Origin: RUG721 sp040307385
GTDB lineage: Bacteria > Actinomycetota > Coriobacteriia > Coriobacteriales > Atopobiaceae
Direction: 5' to 3'
Length of the DNA: 64,000 bases
NCBI GenBank assembly: GCA_040307385.1
Contig: JAWRJQ010000014.1
Coordinates: forward strand, 1 to 64,000
Numbering within the stretch: position 1 is the first letter of the stretch; every line of letters starts with the position of its first letter. Position numbers and translations under genes: made by a program. Below the pieces are notes generated by a model, which ran no database searches, had not been told where the DNA came from, and saw only the letters and a list, made by a program, of their open reading frames with translations. Below are positions 41,755 through 50,467 of the stretch, one piece after another.

Positions 41755-43548
41755 CTATGCTTCGTCCGAACACGATGAGCGCAGCTCGAGCGCGCGCTTG
41801 GCGTAGTCCTTCGCGTAGCGATACCAGATGTAGAGGTATTCGCCTACCGGATCGCCGCACACGTCCTTGTAGATGGCCCACACGTACCAGTAGAACGCCG
41901 AAAGCGCGACATAGCCCACGCAATGGGCCAGCTCGACGTCGGACGGCTCGCGGTCGAAATACCAGGAGATCACCCGCAGCGCCTCATCATAGGTGTAGTC
42001 GCTGCAGCAGATGAACGTGCCGAGGTCGCTCGCGTAGTCGCCCATGCCGGCGTACTCCCAGTCGATGAGGTGCATGGCGTCGCTCGTCACGAGGAAGTTC
42101 GGATCGTAGAAGTCGTTGTGGCACAGGCACGGTGCCACGCCGTCATGCACGAGGTGGCCGTGCACGCGCTCGATGGATGCATGCAGCTCGTCGAAGTCGG
42201 AGAAGCTGGCGCGCGCCCGCTCGTTCAGCAGGGCGATGATCTCCTCGGCCTTCTCGTACACGTCGAAGGCCGCCTCGATCGCGCGCCCGCACCGGTGCAG
42301 CGTGCGCGCGATCTTCATGGCATGCTTCACCTGCGCATCGTCGTGATAGTCGAGCGATGCGCTCCCTTCGATGAAGTGCGAGAGCTTCCAGCCCGTCCGC
42401 TCGTCTTCGTGCAGGAACGTGCCGTCGAGCCCGAGTTCTTTCGCAACGGTCTCGGCCTGCGTTTCGGCAATGCGCGAGATGATCTCGTCGGTGCCGGCGC
42501 CGGGGTGGCGGTAGACGTAGGGCTTCCCGTCGCAGGTGAATTTAAACGACATGTTCGTGAGGCCCTGCTTTATGGGCGTGATGTCGCGAATGGCATCGCG
42601 CGTGCAGCCGAGCACCGACTCGATGTTGTCGAGAATGCTCGAGTCCACGTTGTCGATGAAGTACGGATCGAATCGCCGCAGGTCGTCGAGGGAGTCGAAC
42701 TCGTTCAGAACGCCGGCTGCGTAGCGGCGGATGCGCATGGGCAGCTCGTGAACGAATCGGGCATACACGTCTTCCCACAGCAGATCGTACGTCTTGGGCT
42801 TTTCGACGACTTCGCCGAGCAGCTCGATGAAGCGCGTGGAGAACGCGCGATCGAAATACGCGTGGCCGACCGCGCACCAGCCGCCGGGCCCGCCCGCCGT
42901 GTCCATAGCGGTGATGATGTCATGCGGGCCGACGGTGATCAGGTACTCCTCCGTCGGCTCGTCGGTGTGCTCGGCGGCGTAGTAGGCATCGTACACGTAG
43001 GGTTCGAAGGGGTTTTCGACGAAGTAGTTGTCCGAAGAGCAGACGAACGTGTTGGCGAGCCGATCGCGCACGAGCCACAGCGTGTAGTTGTTGTTGCGTT
43101 GCGCATACAGGGGATTCACGACGATGTCGGCGCCGTACTTGTCGGCCAGATAGAAGAATTCCTCCTTCATGTAGCCGACCACGATCGTTATGTCGTCGAT
43201 GCCGGCTTCGTGCAGCTGCTCGATCTGACGCTCCATGAGCACCTCGCCGCGCACCTTCAACATGCCCTTGGGCTTCTCGTACGAGATGGGCGCGAAGCGG
43301 GTCGACAGGCCCGCCGCCAGGATGACGGCATTGTTCACCCGATAGGGCGCAAGCGCCTCGATGCCTGCAGGCGTGACGGTATATGCGTCGAGCAGCCCCG
43401 TATCGTGCAACGTTGCGATCGCGGAGTTCACCGTTCCCACCGAAAGCCCGCACACCTGTGCGATCTGCCGCTGCGTTGGCGCTGTGCGTGCTGCGAGCAC
43501 CGCAGCGAGCACCGCGAATTCGTTTCGTTCAAGGGTCTTGTCCGCCAT
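41755..43548 (-). CDS. winged helix - LicC-like cytidylyltransferase - LicA-like choline kinase fusion
   Basis: A 597-aa, three-part protein. Residues 8-66 form a winged helix (QRQIAQVCGLSVGTVNSAIA). Residues about 70-310 are a nucleotidyltransferase with AVILAAGLSTRF, KPKGMLKVRG and the metal site SSDNYF, like LicC. Residues about 315-590 are a choline/ethanolamine kinase with KQGLTNMSFKF, the catalytic CHNDFYDPNF and LIDWEYAGMGDYASDLG, like LicA. Together they would make CDP-choline or CDP-ethanolamine. ATG 43548 is chosen over an in-frame TTG at 43578. A LicD transferase is not in the window. The head may sense substrate or control the operon; inferred. Confidence 0.88.
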   Translation of the reverse strand: MADKTLERNEFAVLAAVLAARTAPTQRQIAQVCGLSVGTVNSAIATLHDTGLLDAYTVTPAGIEALAPYRVNNAVILAAGLSTRFAPISYEKPKGMLKVRGEVLMERQIEQLHEAGIDDITIVVGYMKEEFFYLADKYGADIVVNPLYAQRNNNYTLWLVRDRLANTFVCSSDNYFVENPFEPYVYDAYYAAEHTDEPTEEYLITVGPHDIITAMDTAGGPGGWCAVGHAYFDRAFSTRFIELLGEVVEKPKTYDLLWEDVYARFVHELPMRIRRYAAGVLNEFDSLDDLRRFDPYFIDNVDSSILDNIESVLGCTRDAIRDITPIKQGLTNMSFKFTCDGKPYVYRHPGAGTDEIISRIAETQAETVAKELGLDGTFLHEDERTGWKLSHFIEGSASLDYHDDAQVKHAMKIARTLHRCGRAIEAAFDVYEKAEEIIALLNERARASFSDFDELHASIERVHGHLVHDGVAPCLCHNDFYDPNFLVTSDAMHLIDWEYAGMGDYASDLGTFICCSDYTYDEALRVISWYFDREPSDVELAHCVGYVALSAFYWYVWAIYKDVCGDPVGEYLYIWYRYAKDYAKRALELRSSCSDEA

Positions 43549-43593
43549 CGTCTGCCCGCTTTCCCGATCTGTGTTCAATTAATAGATAGAAGA

Positions 43594-43622
43594 AACATAG
43601 TTTGAACATGCGAGCGCGTCAA
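43594..43622 (-). promoter_or_regulatory. promoter of the LicCA/EutH operon
   Basis: ttgacg (43622-43617) and tatgtt (43599-43594) are spaced by 17 bases on the minus strand. An inverted heptamer tgttcaa (43572-43578) and ttgaaca (43602-43608) brackets the -10 and may be an operator. Confidence 0.6.
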
Positions 43623-43695
43623 GTGTGGGATCTTATGAGCGATCCGCATCCGGGCTCCGCGCTATACTGAGCGTATCCAGAGAGAAAGGCAGTCC

Positions 43696-44211
43696 ATGGA
43701 CGACTTCATCACCTTGGCACGAGATCGCTATTCCTGTCGCTCGTTCTCCGATACGCCCGTCGAGGATTGGAAGATCGAGCGCATCATCGAGGCCGCAATC
43801 GCCGCGCCCACGGCGCGCAACAGCCAAGCCTGGTACGTGTGGTCCATCACCGATGCCGTGTCGCAGAAGGTCGTGCGCGCCTCGACGCCCTTCCACTTCG
43901 ATGCGCCCGCGCTGCTCGTCCTCGGCGTGCGCCCCGAGGATGCGGGGGCGAGCCGCATGAGCGGCATCAACTTCGCGGACATCGACGGCGGCATCGTGGG
44001 AGCCCATATCCTGCTCGCCGCGCAGGACCTCGGCCTCGGTGCGCTGTGGGTAGGGGACTTCAATGCCGACGCCATCCAAGAGGCGTTCACCGAGACGGAC
44101 GACTATCGCCTGATCGGCATCTTCCCCCTCGGCTATCCCGCTTCCGATGCAGAGCCCAGCGCACGGCACTTCACGCGTAAATCTGCATCCGAGATCTTCA
44201 TGGAGATCTAG
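43696..44211 (+). CDS. nitroreductase-family protein
   Basis: A 171-aa FMN-dependent oxidoreductase of the compact nitroreductase type common in anaerobes. The N terminus RDRYSCRSFSDTPVEDWKIE and APTARNSQAWYVW supply FMN-phosphate contacts; GIVGAHILLAAQDLGLGALWVG is the conserved dimer-core helix. The C terminus is basic and short. The physiological substrate is unknown. It is followed two bases later by the M20 peptidase, suggesting an operon. Confidence 0.9.
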   Translation: MDDFITLARDRYSCRSFSDTPVEDWKIERIIEAAIAAPTARNSQAWYVWSITDAVSQKVVRASTPFHFDAPALLVLGVRPEDAGASRMSGINFADIDGGIVGAHILLAAQDLGLGALWVGDFNADAIQEAFTETDDYRLIGIFPLGYPASDAEPSARHFTRKSASEIFMEI

Positions 44212-44213
44212 CG

Positions 44214-45545
44214 ATGGATCGCGCGTCGGCAACCTATGGGCTTTACGGATGCGAGGACGATCCGCCCTCGTTCGATGCGGACGCCGCATGCGGCAGGCTC
44301 GCGGCGGCGCTGACGTTTCGCACGGTGAGCGCCGCATCCGATGCACGGGAGTTCGAGCTGCTGCATCGCCATATCCGCGTATCGTTTCCCCTGCTGATGG
44401 CGCGCGCCTCATTCGAGACGTTCGGGCAGAGCGTCCTTGTCACCCTGAGCGGAACCGACGAGACGCTCTCTCCCATCATCCTGATCGCCCATCAGGATGT
44501 CGTCCCTGCCGACGAGGCCGCCTGGATGCATCCGCCGTTTGCGGGCTATCAGGACGATGAGTACGTTTGGGGCAGGGGAGCGCTCGACATCAAGGGCATG
44601 CTCTTCGCCGAGCTCGAGGCTGCGGAGCTGCTGCTCGCCGCCGGTTCCGCGCCCACGCGCACGATCATCTTCGCGTTCGGAGATGACGAGGAGGCGCGCA
44701 GCGCAGGTGCCGTGCGCCTGGCCTCCGTGCTCGCCGAGCGCGGCGTGCGCGATGCGTTTTTGCTGGATGAGGGAACGACCTCCCATGCCGACGGCTCCGT
44801 GCTCGGCGCACCGGGCACGCAGGTCCAGGGGCTCTGCCTCTCGCAGAAAGGCTTTCTCACCGTGCGCCTGACCGCGCAGGGGGGAGGCGGGCATTCCTCC
44901 AACCCCTTCGGCACCACTTCGCTCGAGAAGATCGCCCATGCCATCTGCGCGATCCGCGCGGCCATGCCGGCGCCGCGCTTCACGCGCCTGCTCTCCCGTG
45001 CCCTCCACGAGTTGGGCGTGGAGCAAGACGCTGCGCTTCTCGAACGCCTTGCGTCATCTCGCGAGAGCTTCCCCTACGTGGCGGATACCATGGCCGTCAC
45101 GCAGGTGGACGGCTCATCGCCGTCGGCGAACGTGATGCCCTACGACGCCACCGCCACGATCAATTTCCGGCTGCTGCCCGACCAGAGCATCGAGGAGCTC
45201 TTCGCGCTCGTTCGCCATGCGTGCGGAGATGCTGTGGAGGCCGAGATCGTCCATGCCACGCGTGCAGCGCGGGAGGATGCTCCGTCGGGTGCCGTCTACG
45301 ACGCCCTGAAAGATAGTTTCGAGCGCTTCTATCCGGGCGTTTCGTTCGTGCCGCTCTTCATGTGCGGCGGGTGCGACGCCATCCGCTATGAGGCGGTCAC
45401 GGCGCAGAGCGTGCGGATTCTGCCGTATCTCGTGCCTCCGTGCGACGAGGCGCGCATCCACGGCGTCGATGAGCGCATATCCAAGCGCGCGTATGCGCAA
45501 TCCATCCGACTGCTGGCGTACTTCCTGAACACGACATGTTTTTAA
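44214..45545 (+). CDS. M20 family metallopeptidase (PM20D1-like)
   Basis: A 443-aa zinc-dependent peptidase or amidohydrolase. The metal and catalytic residues are in IAHQDVVPADEAAW (His, Asp), WGRGALDIKGML (bridging Asp) and GDDEEARSAGA (catalytic and metal Glu). A lid/dimerisation domain occupies about residues 200-330, with HSSNPFG. The layout matches the PM20D1/carboxypeptidase S group, which acts on N-acyl amino acids or dipeptides. No signal peptide is seen, so it is cytoplasmic. It probably shares a transcript with the nitroreductase. Confidence 0.9.
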   Translation: MDRASATYGLYGCEDDPPSFDADAACGRLAAALTFRTVSAASDAREFELLHRHIRVSFPLLMARASFETFGQSVLVTLSGTDETLSPIILIAHQDVVPADEAAWMHPPFAGYQDDEYVWGRGALDIKGMLFAELEAAELLLAAGSAPTRTIIFAFGDDEEARSAGAVRLASVLAERGVRDAFLLDEGTTSHADGSVLGAPGTQVQGLCLSQKGFLTVRLTAQGGGGHSSNPFGTTSLEKIAHAICAIRAAMPAPRFTRLLSRALHELGVEQDAALLERLASSRESFPYVADTMAVTQVDGSSPSANVMPYDATATINFRLLPDQSIEELFALVRHACGDAVEAEIVHATRAAREDAPSGAVYDALKDSFERFYPGVSFVPLFMCGGCDAIRYEAVTAQSVRILPYLVPPCDEARIHGVDERISKRAYAQSIRLLAYFLNTTCF

Positions 45546-45688
45546 GCTAATTCAAAATAGCTGCCGCTCAGACTGCGCGCGCTCATATGCTCTTGTCGTG
45601 CTCGTATCCGGATGCAGCGTTGCCCGTATGCCGTTAGGGTACAATTTATACGCGATTCACAAACCAACGGGAAGCAAGGTTGCACGCG

Positions 45689-46408
45689 GTGTCAGAGCAG
45701 AAGAGCATATCCGAGCAGATCAAACATGCGGTCGATTCAGATACCGCGGCAAAACAGCTCTCAGGCGCGGTCGATGCGCCCGTCGGAACGCCCGACAACC
45801 CCTCCGACGAGATCTTCACGCTCGCCAACCTCATCACGCTCTGCCGTTTCATCCTCACGCTCTGCTTCCTCTTCCTGTTTCCCCGGCAGGGAGCGCGCGG
45901 GGTCGCCCTCGCGTGCTACATCGTCGCCGCCATCACCGACTTCCTCGATGGCCAGGTGGCGCGCCGCACGCAGACGGTGAGCTGGGCCGGGAAGGTCATG
46001 GATCCCATCATGGACCGCGCTCTGCTGTTCATCGGCGTCATCGGCCTCGTTTTGACCGGCGAGCTGCCGCTCTGGATCGCGCTCGTCGTCATCGGGCGCG
46101 ATGCCGTGCTCGCCCTCGGCGCCCTCATTCTCAGGAGGTTCGAGCGCAGGCCGATTGACGTCATCTTCATCGGCAAGCTTGCCACCGCGCTGCTCATGTT
46201 CGGCTTCTGCGACATGCTGATCGGCGTTCCCGTCGTCGAAGGGCTCGGCCTCGCGTCCGTCCCCTGGCTGCCCGGGCTCAACGGCGCCTCCGCCATCGCC
46301 GGCATCTTCTTCATCTACGTCGGGCTGGTCTTCTCGCTTTTGACCGCCATCGTTTACATCGTCAAGGGCATCCGGATCATCCGTGAGAAGAGCGATCATG
46401 AAGCTTAG
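45689..46408 (+). CDS. CDP-alcohol phosphatidyltransferase (PgsA-like)
   Basis: Membrane phosphotransferase that joins a CDP-diacylglycerol-derived phosphatidyl group to an alcohol, probably making phosphatidylglycerophosphate. The signature DGX2ARX8GX3DX3D is complete in FLDGQVARRTQTVSWAGKVM followed by DPIMD. An N-terminal polar extension of about 40 residues precedes about five helices. GTG 45689 is my start choice; an in-frame TTG at 45680 is the alternative. Length is about 239 aa. PgsA versus another alcohol substrate is not certain from sequence. It overlaps the carboxypeptidase gene. Confidence 0.87.
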   Translation: MSEQKSISEQIKHAVDSDTAAKQLSGAVDAPVGTPDNPSDEIFTLANLITLCRFILTLCFLFLFPRQGARGVALACYIVAAITDFLDGQVARRTQTVSWAGKVMDPIMDRALLFIGVIGLVLTGELPLWIALVVIGRDAVLALGALILRRFERRPIDVIFIGKLATALLMFGFCDMLIGVPVVEGLGLASVPWLPGLNGASAIAGIFFIYVGLVFSLLTAIVYIVKGIRIIREKSDHEA

Positions 46409-47516
46409 AGCCCTCGTCCTCTGCCTGGCTGCGAGCCTGCTGCTCGTCTGCCCGCCCGCCCGCGCCTTCGAAACCTCTCCCGACGTCTCTGAGGCTCAGG
46501 CCGCCATCGTGGTGGATTCCTCGGGCAGCGTCCTGTGGAGCATGAACGCCGAGCGCGAGATGGGCATGGCGTCGATCACCAAGGTCATGACCGCAGTCGT
46601 CGCCCTCGACAGCGGCGTCGATCTCGATACGCCGTGCTCCATCGAGTACGTCGATCTGGGCCCCTATTCGCAAACCGCCGGCTTCACCGAATCCGATGAG
46701 CCCACGTTGCGCGACCTGCTGCGCGTCATGCTCGTATACTCCGGCAACGATGCCGCCTGCTATGTTGCCCAGAACGTCGCCGGCTCCATCGACGAGTTCG
46801 TGGCGCTCATGAACGAGAAGGCTCGCGAGCTGGGCATGAACCATACCCGCTTCGCCAACCCCCACGGCCTCGAGCAGAGCGGCCACTTCTCAACCGTTGC
46901 CGACCTGGCCATTCTTGGGCGCTATGCCCTCGAGAACTACCCGTTCATCGCGAGCACGGTGCGTCTCGAGGCTACCGAGGCCTACGCCGACGGTTGGCTC
47001 CAGACGTTCAACACCACCGATTACCTCCTCCTCTCATACGAGGGTGCGCTCGGCATCAAGACGGGCTCCGAAGAGGCGGGCTACTGCTTCCTCGGCGCGG
47101 CGCGCCGAGACGGCGCCACGCTCTACACCTGCGTTCTGGGATGCGAGAGCGATGGAGGCAGGTGGGAGGATACGACGGAGCTGCTCGACTGGGGCTTCTC
47201 CGTGCGCTCGTCGCGCACGGTCGCCGCGCAGAGCTGGCTCATCGACCTGCAGCCGTTCGCCTACGACTTCCGGTATCGCTGCCCGGTCTATCCGCGCGAA
47301 ACCGATATCGGCTACTACCAGACGGGCGAGCCGCTTGCCTATGAGTCGGTGCGCATGCGCGATGCCCTGCTCTGCCTGCCCGGCCAGATGGTGGGGGCCG
47401 TCAGCTGGAGGCAGGGTGGCAACGCGATCGGGACCGTCCTCATCGAGACGGATGCCTCCCTTGCGCGCATCCCCGTCTTCAACATCTTCGCAATCCCGCT
47501 CTTCATGGAGGACTGA
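46398..47516 (+). CDS. dacA: D-alanyl-D-alanine carboxypeptidase (PBP5/DacA-like)
   Basis: Trims the terminal D-Ala of peptidoglycan stem peptides outside the membrane. A signal peptide (residues 1-23, ending ARA) precedes the serine-acyl enzyme domain with SITK (59-62, nucleophile Ser59), the SGN motif in VYSGNDAACY and KTG in LGIKTGSEEAG. A C-terminal beta domain follows; the end is hydrophobic (VFNIFAIPLFMED) and might anchor it. Length is 372 aa from ATG 46398, which overlaps the upstream gene by 11 bases. Confidence 0.92.
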   Translation: MKLRALVLCLAASLLLVCPPARAFETSPDVSEAQAAIVVDSSGSVLWSMNAEREMGMASITKVMTAVVALDSGVDLDTPCSIEYVDLGPYSQTAGFTESDEPTLRDLLRVMLVYSGNDAACYVAQNVAGSIDEFVALMNEKARELGMNHTRFANPHGLEQSGHFSTVADLAILGRYALENYPFIASTVRLEATEAYADGWLQTFNTTDYLLLSYEGALGIKTGSEEAGYCFLGAARRDGATLYTCVLGCESDGGRWEDTTELLDWGFSVRSSRTVAAQSWLIDLQPFAYDFRYRCPVYPRETDIGYYQTGEPLAYESVRMRDALLCLPGQMVGAVSWRQGGNAIGTVLIETDASLARIPVFNIFAIPLFMED

Positions 47517-47518
47517 CC

Positions 47519-48322
47519 ATGGCGTGGCCGCTTATGCGGGAGCATGGCTACCTCGGCGCGTCTCTCGAGGACGGCCGCGTGGCATCGTATCTGAACGAGA
47601 CGCCGCTCGACGAGGCGCTCCAGGGTGCATGCGTCTACGACCTCACGGGCAGCCTCTACCGCTTCGTATCGGGGGAGGATGCGCAGGGCTTCATGGAGAC
47701 CCTGTGCGCCGGAACGCGCCTGCCTGCGGGCTCGAGCGCCTTTTCGGCGGTTCTCACGGGCGATGGCGCCCTCGTGTCCGTTCCGTTCATCGTGCGCGGC
47801 GGCGCAAGCGAATACATGGTCATCGACCCGGGCCGGCGGCGTGCGATGCTCGACGCGTGGATGGGCTTCGCCCGATCCATCGAGCAGGACGGCGTGATGC
47901 CGTTCGAACAGGCCTCCATCGAGGACGCTTCGAGCCTTCTGGTGCCCCTGCTCGTCTGCGGAACTCGCGCGCGGGAGCTCCTCGGCGACTATACGGCGGA
48001 CGCCGTGCTTCCCGGGCCCGGATGCGTGGCGAGCGTCGCCTTCGACGACGTTCCATGCGTGCTCGCCGCACTCGATGAACGCCTGGGCGATGCCTTCATC
48101 GTCTTCGCGCCGCCCGCCTTCTCCGTGCGCCTGTTCAGGAGCTTTCTGTCGTTCACCTACGCGCATCCCCAGGGCATGGCGTCGCTCGAACGCTTCATGG
48201 GGCGCCTTCCGTGGCAGGGGCAGCTCGCCGGCGACGATCGCGTGATCGTGGGGCGCGACGCGCTGTCCGCGTGGGGCATCGTCCGTCCAGACGCCGGCTT
48301 TATCGGCTCACGCGGCCTATAG
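47519..48322 (+). CDS. GcvT-like folate-binding protein, unknown substrate
   Basis: A 267-aa protein resembling the aminomethyltransferase (GcvT/YgfZ) fold. Supporting segments are ACVYDLTGSLYRFVSGEDA, FSAVLTGDGALVSVPFIVR and EYMVIDPGRR. The C-terminal barrel of GcvT seems shortened and ends in DAGFIGSRGL. No other glycine cleavage genes are nearby. Relatives bind tetrahydrofolate and act in demethylation or Fe-S repair, but the role here is open. It starts two bases after the carboxypeptidase stop, an odd partner. Confidence 0.65.
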   Translation: MAWPLMREHGYLGASLEDGRVASYLNETPLDEALQGACVYDLTGSLYRFVSGEDAQGFMETLCAGTRLPAGSSAFSAVLTGDGALVSVPFIVRGGASEYMVIDPGRRRAMLDAWMGFARSIEQDGVMPFEQASIEDASSLLVPLLVCGTRARELLGDYTADAVLPGPGCVASVAFDDVPCVLAALDERLGDAFIVFAPPAFSVRLFRSFLSFTYAHPQGMASLERFMGRLPWQGQLAGDDRVIVGRDALSAWGIVRPDAGFIGSRGL

Positions 48323-48396
48323 GGTGCTGTCTCCGAGAGCACCGCGTTCGCGATTTGCCGTATTCTGGTAGAGATCGCAGAAGAGAAGGATTGTGC

Positions 48397-49596
48397 ATGG
48401 CCTACGATTTCGAAACGCTTCCCGCACGGCGCGGAACAGGTTCGCTCAAATGGGATGCGATGCTTTCCGATAATCCCGAAGTGGGAGAGGATGTCGTCCC
48501 CCTGAGCGTGGCCGACATGGAGTTCGTCACGCCCGAGCCCGTCAAGCGGGCCCTCATCGACCTCGTCGAATCGACGCCCCTCGGCTACACCAGCCCCACG
48601 CAGGCGTTCTTCGATGCCTGCATCTCCTGGCAGCGGCGTCGCCATGGATGGGCGCCCGAGCAGGAGTGGATCGTGACCTCGCCGGGCGTCGTTCCTTCGC
48701 TCTACACCGCCGTGAACGCCTTCAGCGAGCCGGGCGACGGCATCATCATTCAGCCGCCCGTATACTATCCGTTCTCGATGGCCGTCGAGCAGACGGGTCG
48801 AACGCTGGTGAAGAACCCCCTCATCCGCACGGCGGAGGGCTATCGCATCGATTTCGCCGGCTTGGACCGGCTTGCCCATGAGCGCACGGCCAAGGCGATC
48901 ATCCTCTGCAGCCCGCATAATCCCGTCGGACGCGTATGGACCGCCGACGAGCTGCGGCGCATGCTCGATATCTGCACCGATGCGGGGCTCTACATCATCT
49001 GCGACGAGATCCACAACGACCTCGTCATGCCCGGATACGAGCATCGCACGCTCCTCTCGCTCGCATCGGCCGAGCAGGCGCGGCGCATCCTCGTGTGCAC
49101 CTCGTGCTCCAAGACGTTCAGCCTCGCCGGCACGCAGGGCTCGGTCATCTACATCCCGCATGAGCAGACGCGCGAACGTTACCAGGCCGCCTATGCCGCT
49201 CAGGGCCTGTTCCAGCTCAACGCGTTCGCCTATCCTGCGCTCATCGCCGCCTATAACGAATGCGCGGGATGGCTCGATGCGCTCATCGGCGTGATCGTGC
49301 GCAACGTCGCTCTGCTCGAGGCGCGCCTGAACGGTCGGCTCGGCGGCCTTTCGGTGGAGAAGCTCGAGGGCACCTACCTGCCCTGGGTCGACTTCTCCGC
49401 ATGGCGGATGGACGCCGAGGAGCGCGAGATGTTCCTGCATCGCGAGGCCCAGCTCTATCTCGACAGCGGAAGGCTGTTCGGCGATGAGGGGGCGCAGTTC
49501 GAGCGGTTCAACGTGGCCTGCCCCACGTGGGTGCTCGAAGCGGCGCTCGACAGGCTCGAGGCGGCGTGGCGCACGGTACGCACCGAAGGCCGCTAG
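48397..49596 (+). CDS. PatB/MalY-type aminotransferase (cystathionine beta-lyase)
   Basis: Fold type I PLP enzyme of 399 aa. The N terminus LKWDAMLSDNPEVGEDVVPL and VADMEFVTPEPV are typical of the MalY/PatB group; PHNPVGRVW, CDEIHNDLV and the PLP lysine in CSKTFSLAGTQGS complete the active site. This group cleaves cystathionine or cysteine by beta-elimination. ATG 48397 follows agagaagga. A RidA-family gene follows, which fits because such lyases release reactive enamines that RidA hydrolyses. Confidence 0.91.
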   Translation: MAYDFETLPARRGTGSLKWDAMLSDNPEVGEDVVPLSVADMEFVTPEPVKRALIDLVESTPLGYTSPTQAFFDACISWQRRRHGWAPEQEWIVTSPGVVPSLYTAVNAFSEPGDGIIIQPPVYYPFSMAVEQTGRTLVKNPLIRTAEGYRIDFAGLDRLAHERTAKAIILCSPHNPVGRVWTADELRRMLDICTDAGLYIICDEIHNDLVMPGYEHRTLLSLASAEQARRILVCTSCSKTFSLAGTQGSVIYIPHEQTRERYQAAYAAQGLFQLNAFAYPALIAAYNECAGWLDALIGVIVRNVALLEARLNGRLGGLSVEKLEGTYLPWVDFSAWRMDAEEREMFLHREAQLYLDSGRLFGDEGAQFERFNVACPTWVLEAALDRLEAAWRTVRTEGR

Positions 49597-49613
49597 ATAG
49601 GGGAGGAACCCGC

Positions 49614-49991
49614 ATGAAGTATGCCATCAACGCACGGAAGGCGCCCGAGGCGTCGGGACCCTACTCGCAGGGGACGACTGCGGGGCGTCTCGTGTTCACC
49701 TCGGGCCAGATTCCCATCGCCGACGATGCCGAAACCCTCATCAAGGGCGATATCGTCGCGCAGACGAAGCGCGTGATCGACATCGTCGAGGCGATCCTCG
49801 CCGAGGTCGATTGCACGCTCGACGATGTGGCGCAGACGACGGTCTACCTCACCGACCTCTCCGATCTCGAGGCGGTCAACAGAGTGTACGAGGAGCGTTT
49901 CACCATGCCCGCTCCCGCTCGCAGCGTGGTGGGCGTTTCGGAGCTTCCGCTCGGCGCGCTCATCGAGATGGACTGCATCGCCAGCCGTTAG
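49614..49991 (+). CDS. ridA: RidA family reactive-intermediate deaminase
   Basis: A 125-aa trimeric-type protein that hydrolyses enamine/imine intermediates generated by PLP enzymes. Motifs NARKAPEASGPYSQGTTAG, VFTSGQIPI and the Arg-containing PAPARSVVGVSELPLGALIE are in place. ATG 49614 has ggggagg upstream; the longer frame is a shadow of the aminotransferase end. Next to a beta-lyase gene, its likely job is quenching 2-aminoacrylate. Confidence 0.94.
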   Translation: MKYAINARKAPEASGPYSQGTTAGRLVFTSGQIPIADDAETLIKGDIVAQTKRVIDIVEAILAEVDCTLDDVAQTTVYLTDLSDLEAVNRVYEERFTMPAPARSVVGVSELPLGALIEMDCIASR

Positions 49992-50030
49992 CGTTATCAT
50001 GGAAGAGACGGCTTTTTCTAGGGAGTAGCT

Positions 50031-50453
50031 ATGGAACCAATGAACACGAACGACTCAAGTGGGAAAACCGAGATCTTCCGGATGCCCTCTGCCGACGCCA
50101 CGGTTCCCGATCTCATGAACACGTCCAAGCCCGCCTACCCCACGCTCACCATCGTCAAAGGGCCTCATCTGGGCGACACGTTCGACCTCGATTCCGAGGT
50201 CATCACCTTAGGTCGCGATCCCTCCAACAGCATTTTCCTCAACGACATGACCGTCTCGCGCCATCATGCGCGCATGGATCTCTCCGAGATAGGGGAGGGA
50301 CGCGCCTCCATCACCGATCTCTCGTCGCTCAACGGAACGTGGGTCGACGGGGCCATCGTCTCCGAGGCGGGCCTCAAGGATGGTTCGACCATTCAGATCG
50401 GCACCTTCAGGATGGTCTTCCACACCAACCGGCGGCAACGCGCCTCGCAGTAG
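50031..50453 (+). CDS. FHA-domain protein (GarA-like)
   Basis: A 140-aa protein with a single forkhead-associated phosphothreonine-binding domain (residues about 40-135). TLGRDPSNSIFLNDMTVSRH holds the Arg and Ser-Arg-His phosphate contacts, and DLSSLNGTWVDG is the second loop. The N-terminal 40 residues are Thr-rich and include KTEIFR, where a kinase site would be expected by analogy with mycobacterial GarA. The adjacent MerR gene matches the garA-ftsR order of actinobacteria. A switch role in metabolism is inferred from that synteny. Confidence 0.87.
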   Translation: MEPMNTNDSSGKTEIFRMPSADATVPDLMNTSKPAYPTLTIVKGPHLGDTFDLDSEVITLGRDPSNSIFLNDMTVSRHHARMDLSEIGEGRASITDLSSLNGTWVDGAIVSEAGLKDGSTIQIGTFRMVFHTNRRQRASQ

Positions 50454-50467
50454 GGGAGCGTGCAGCC

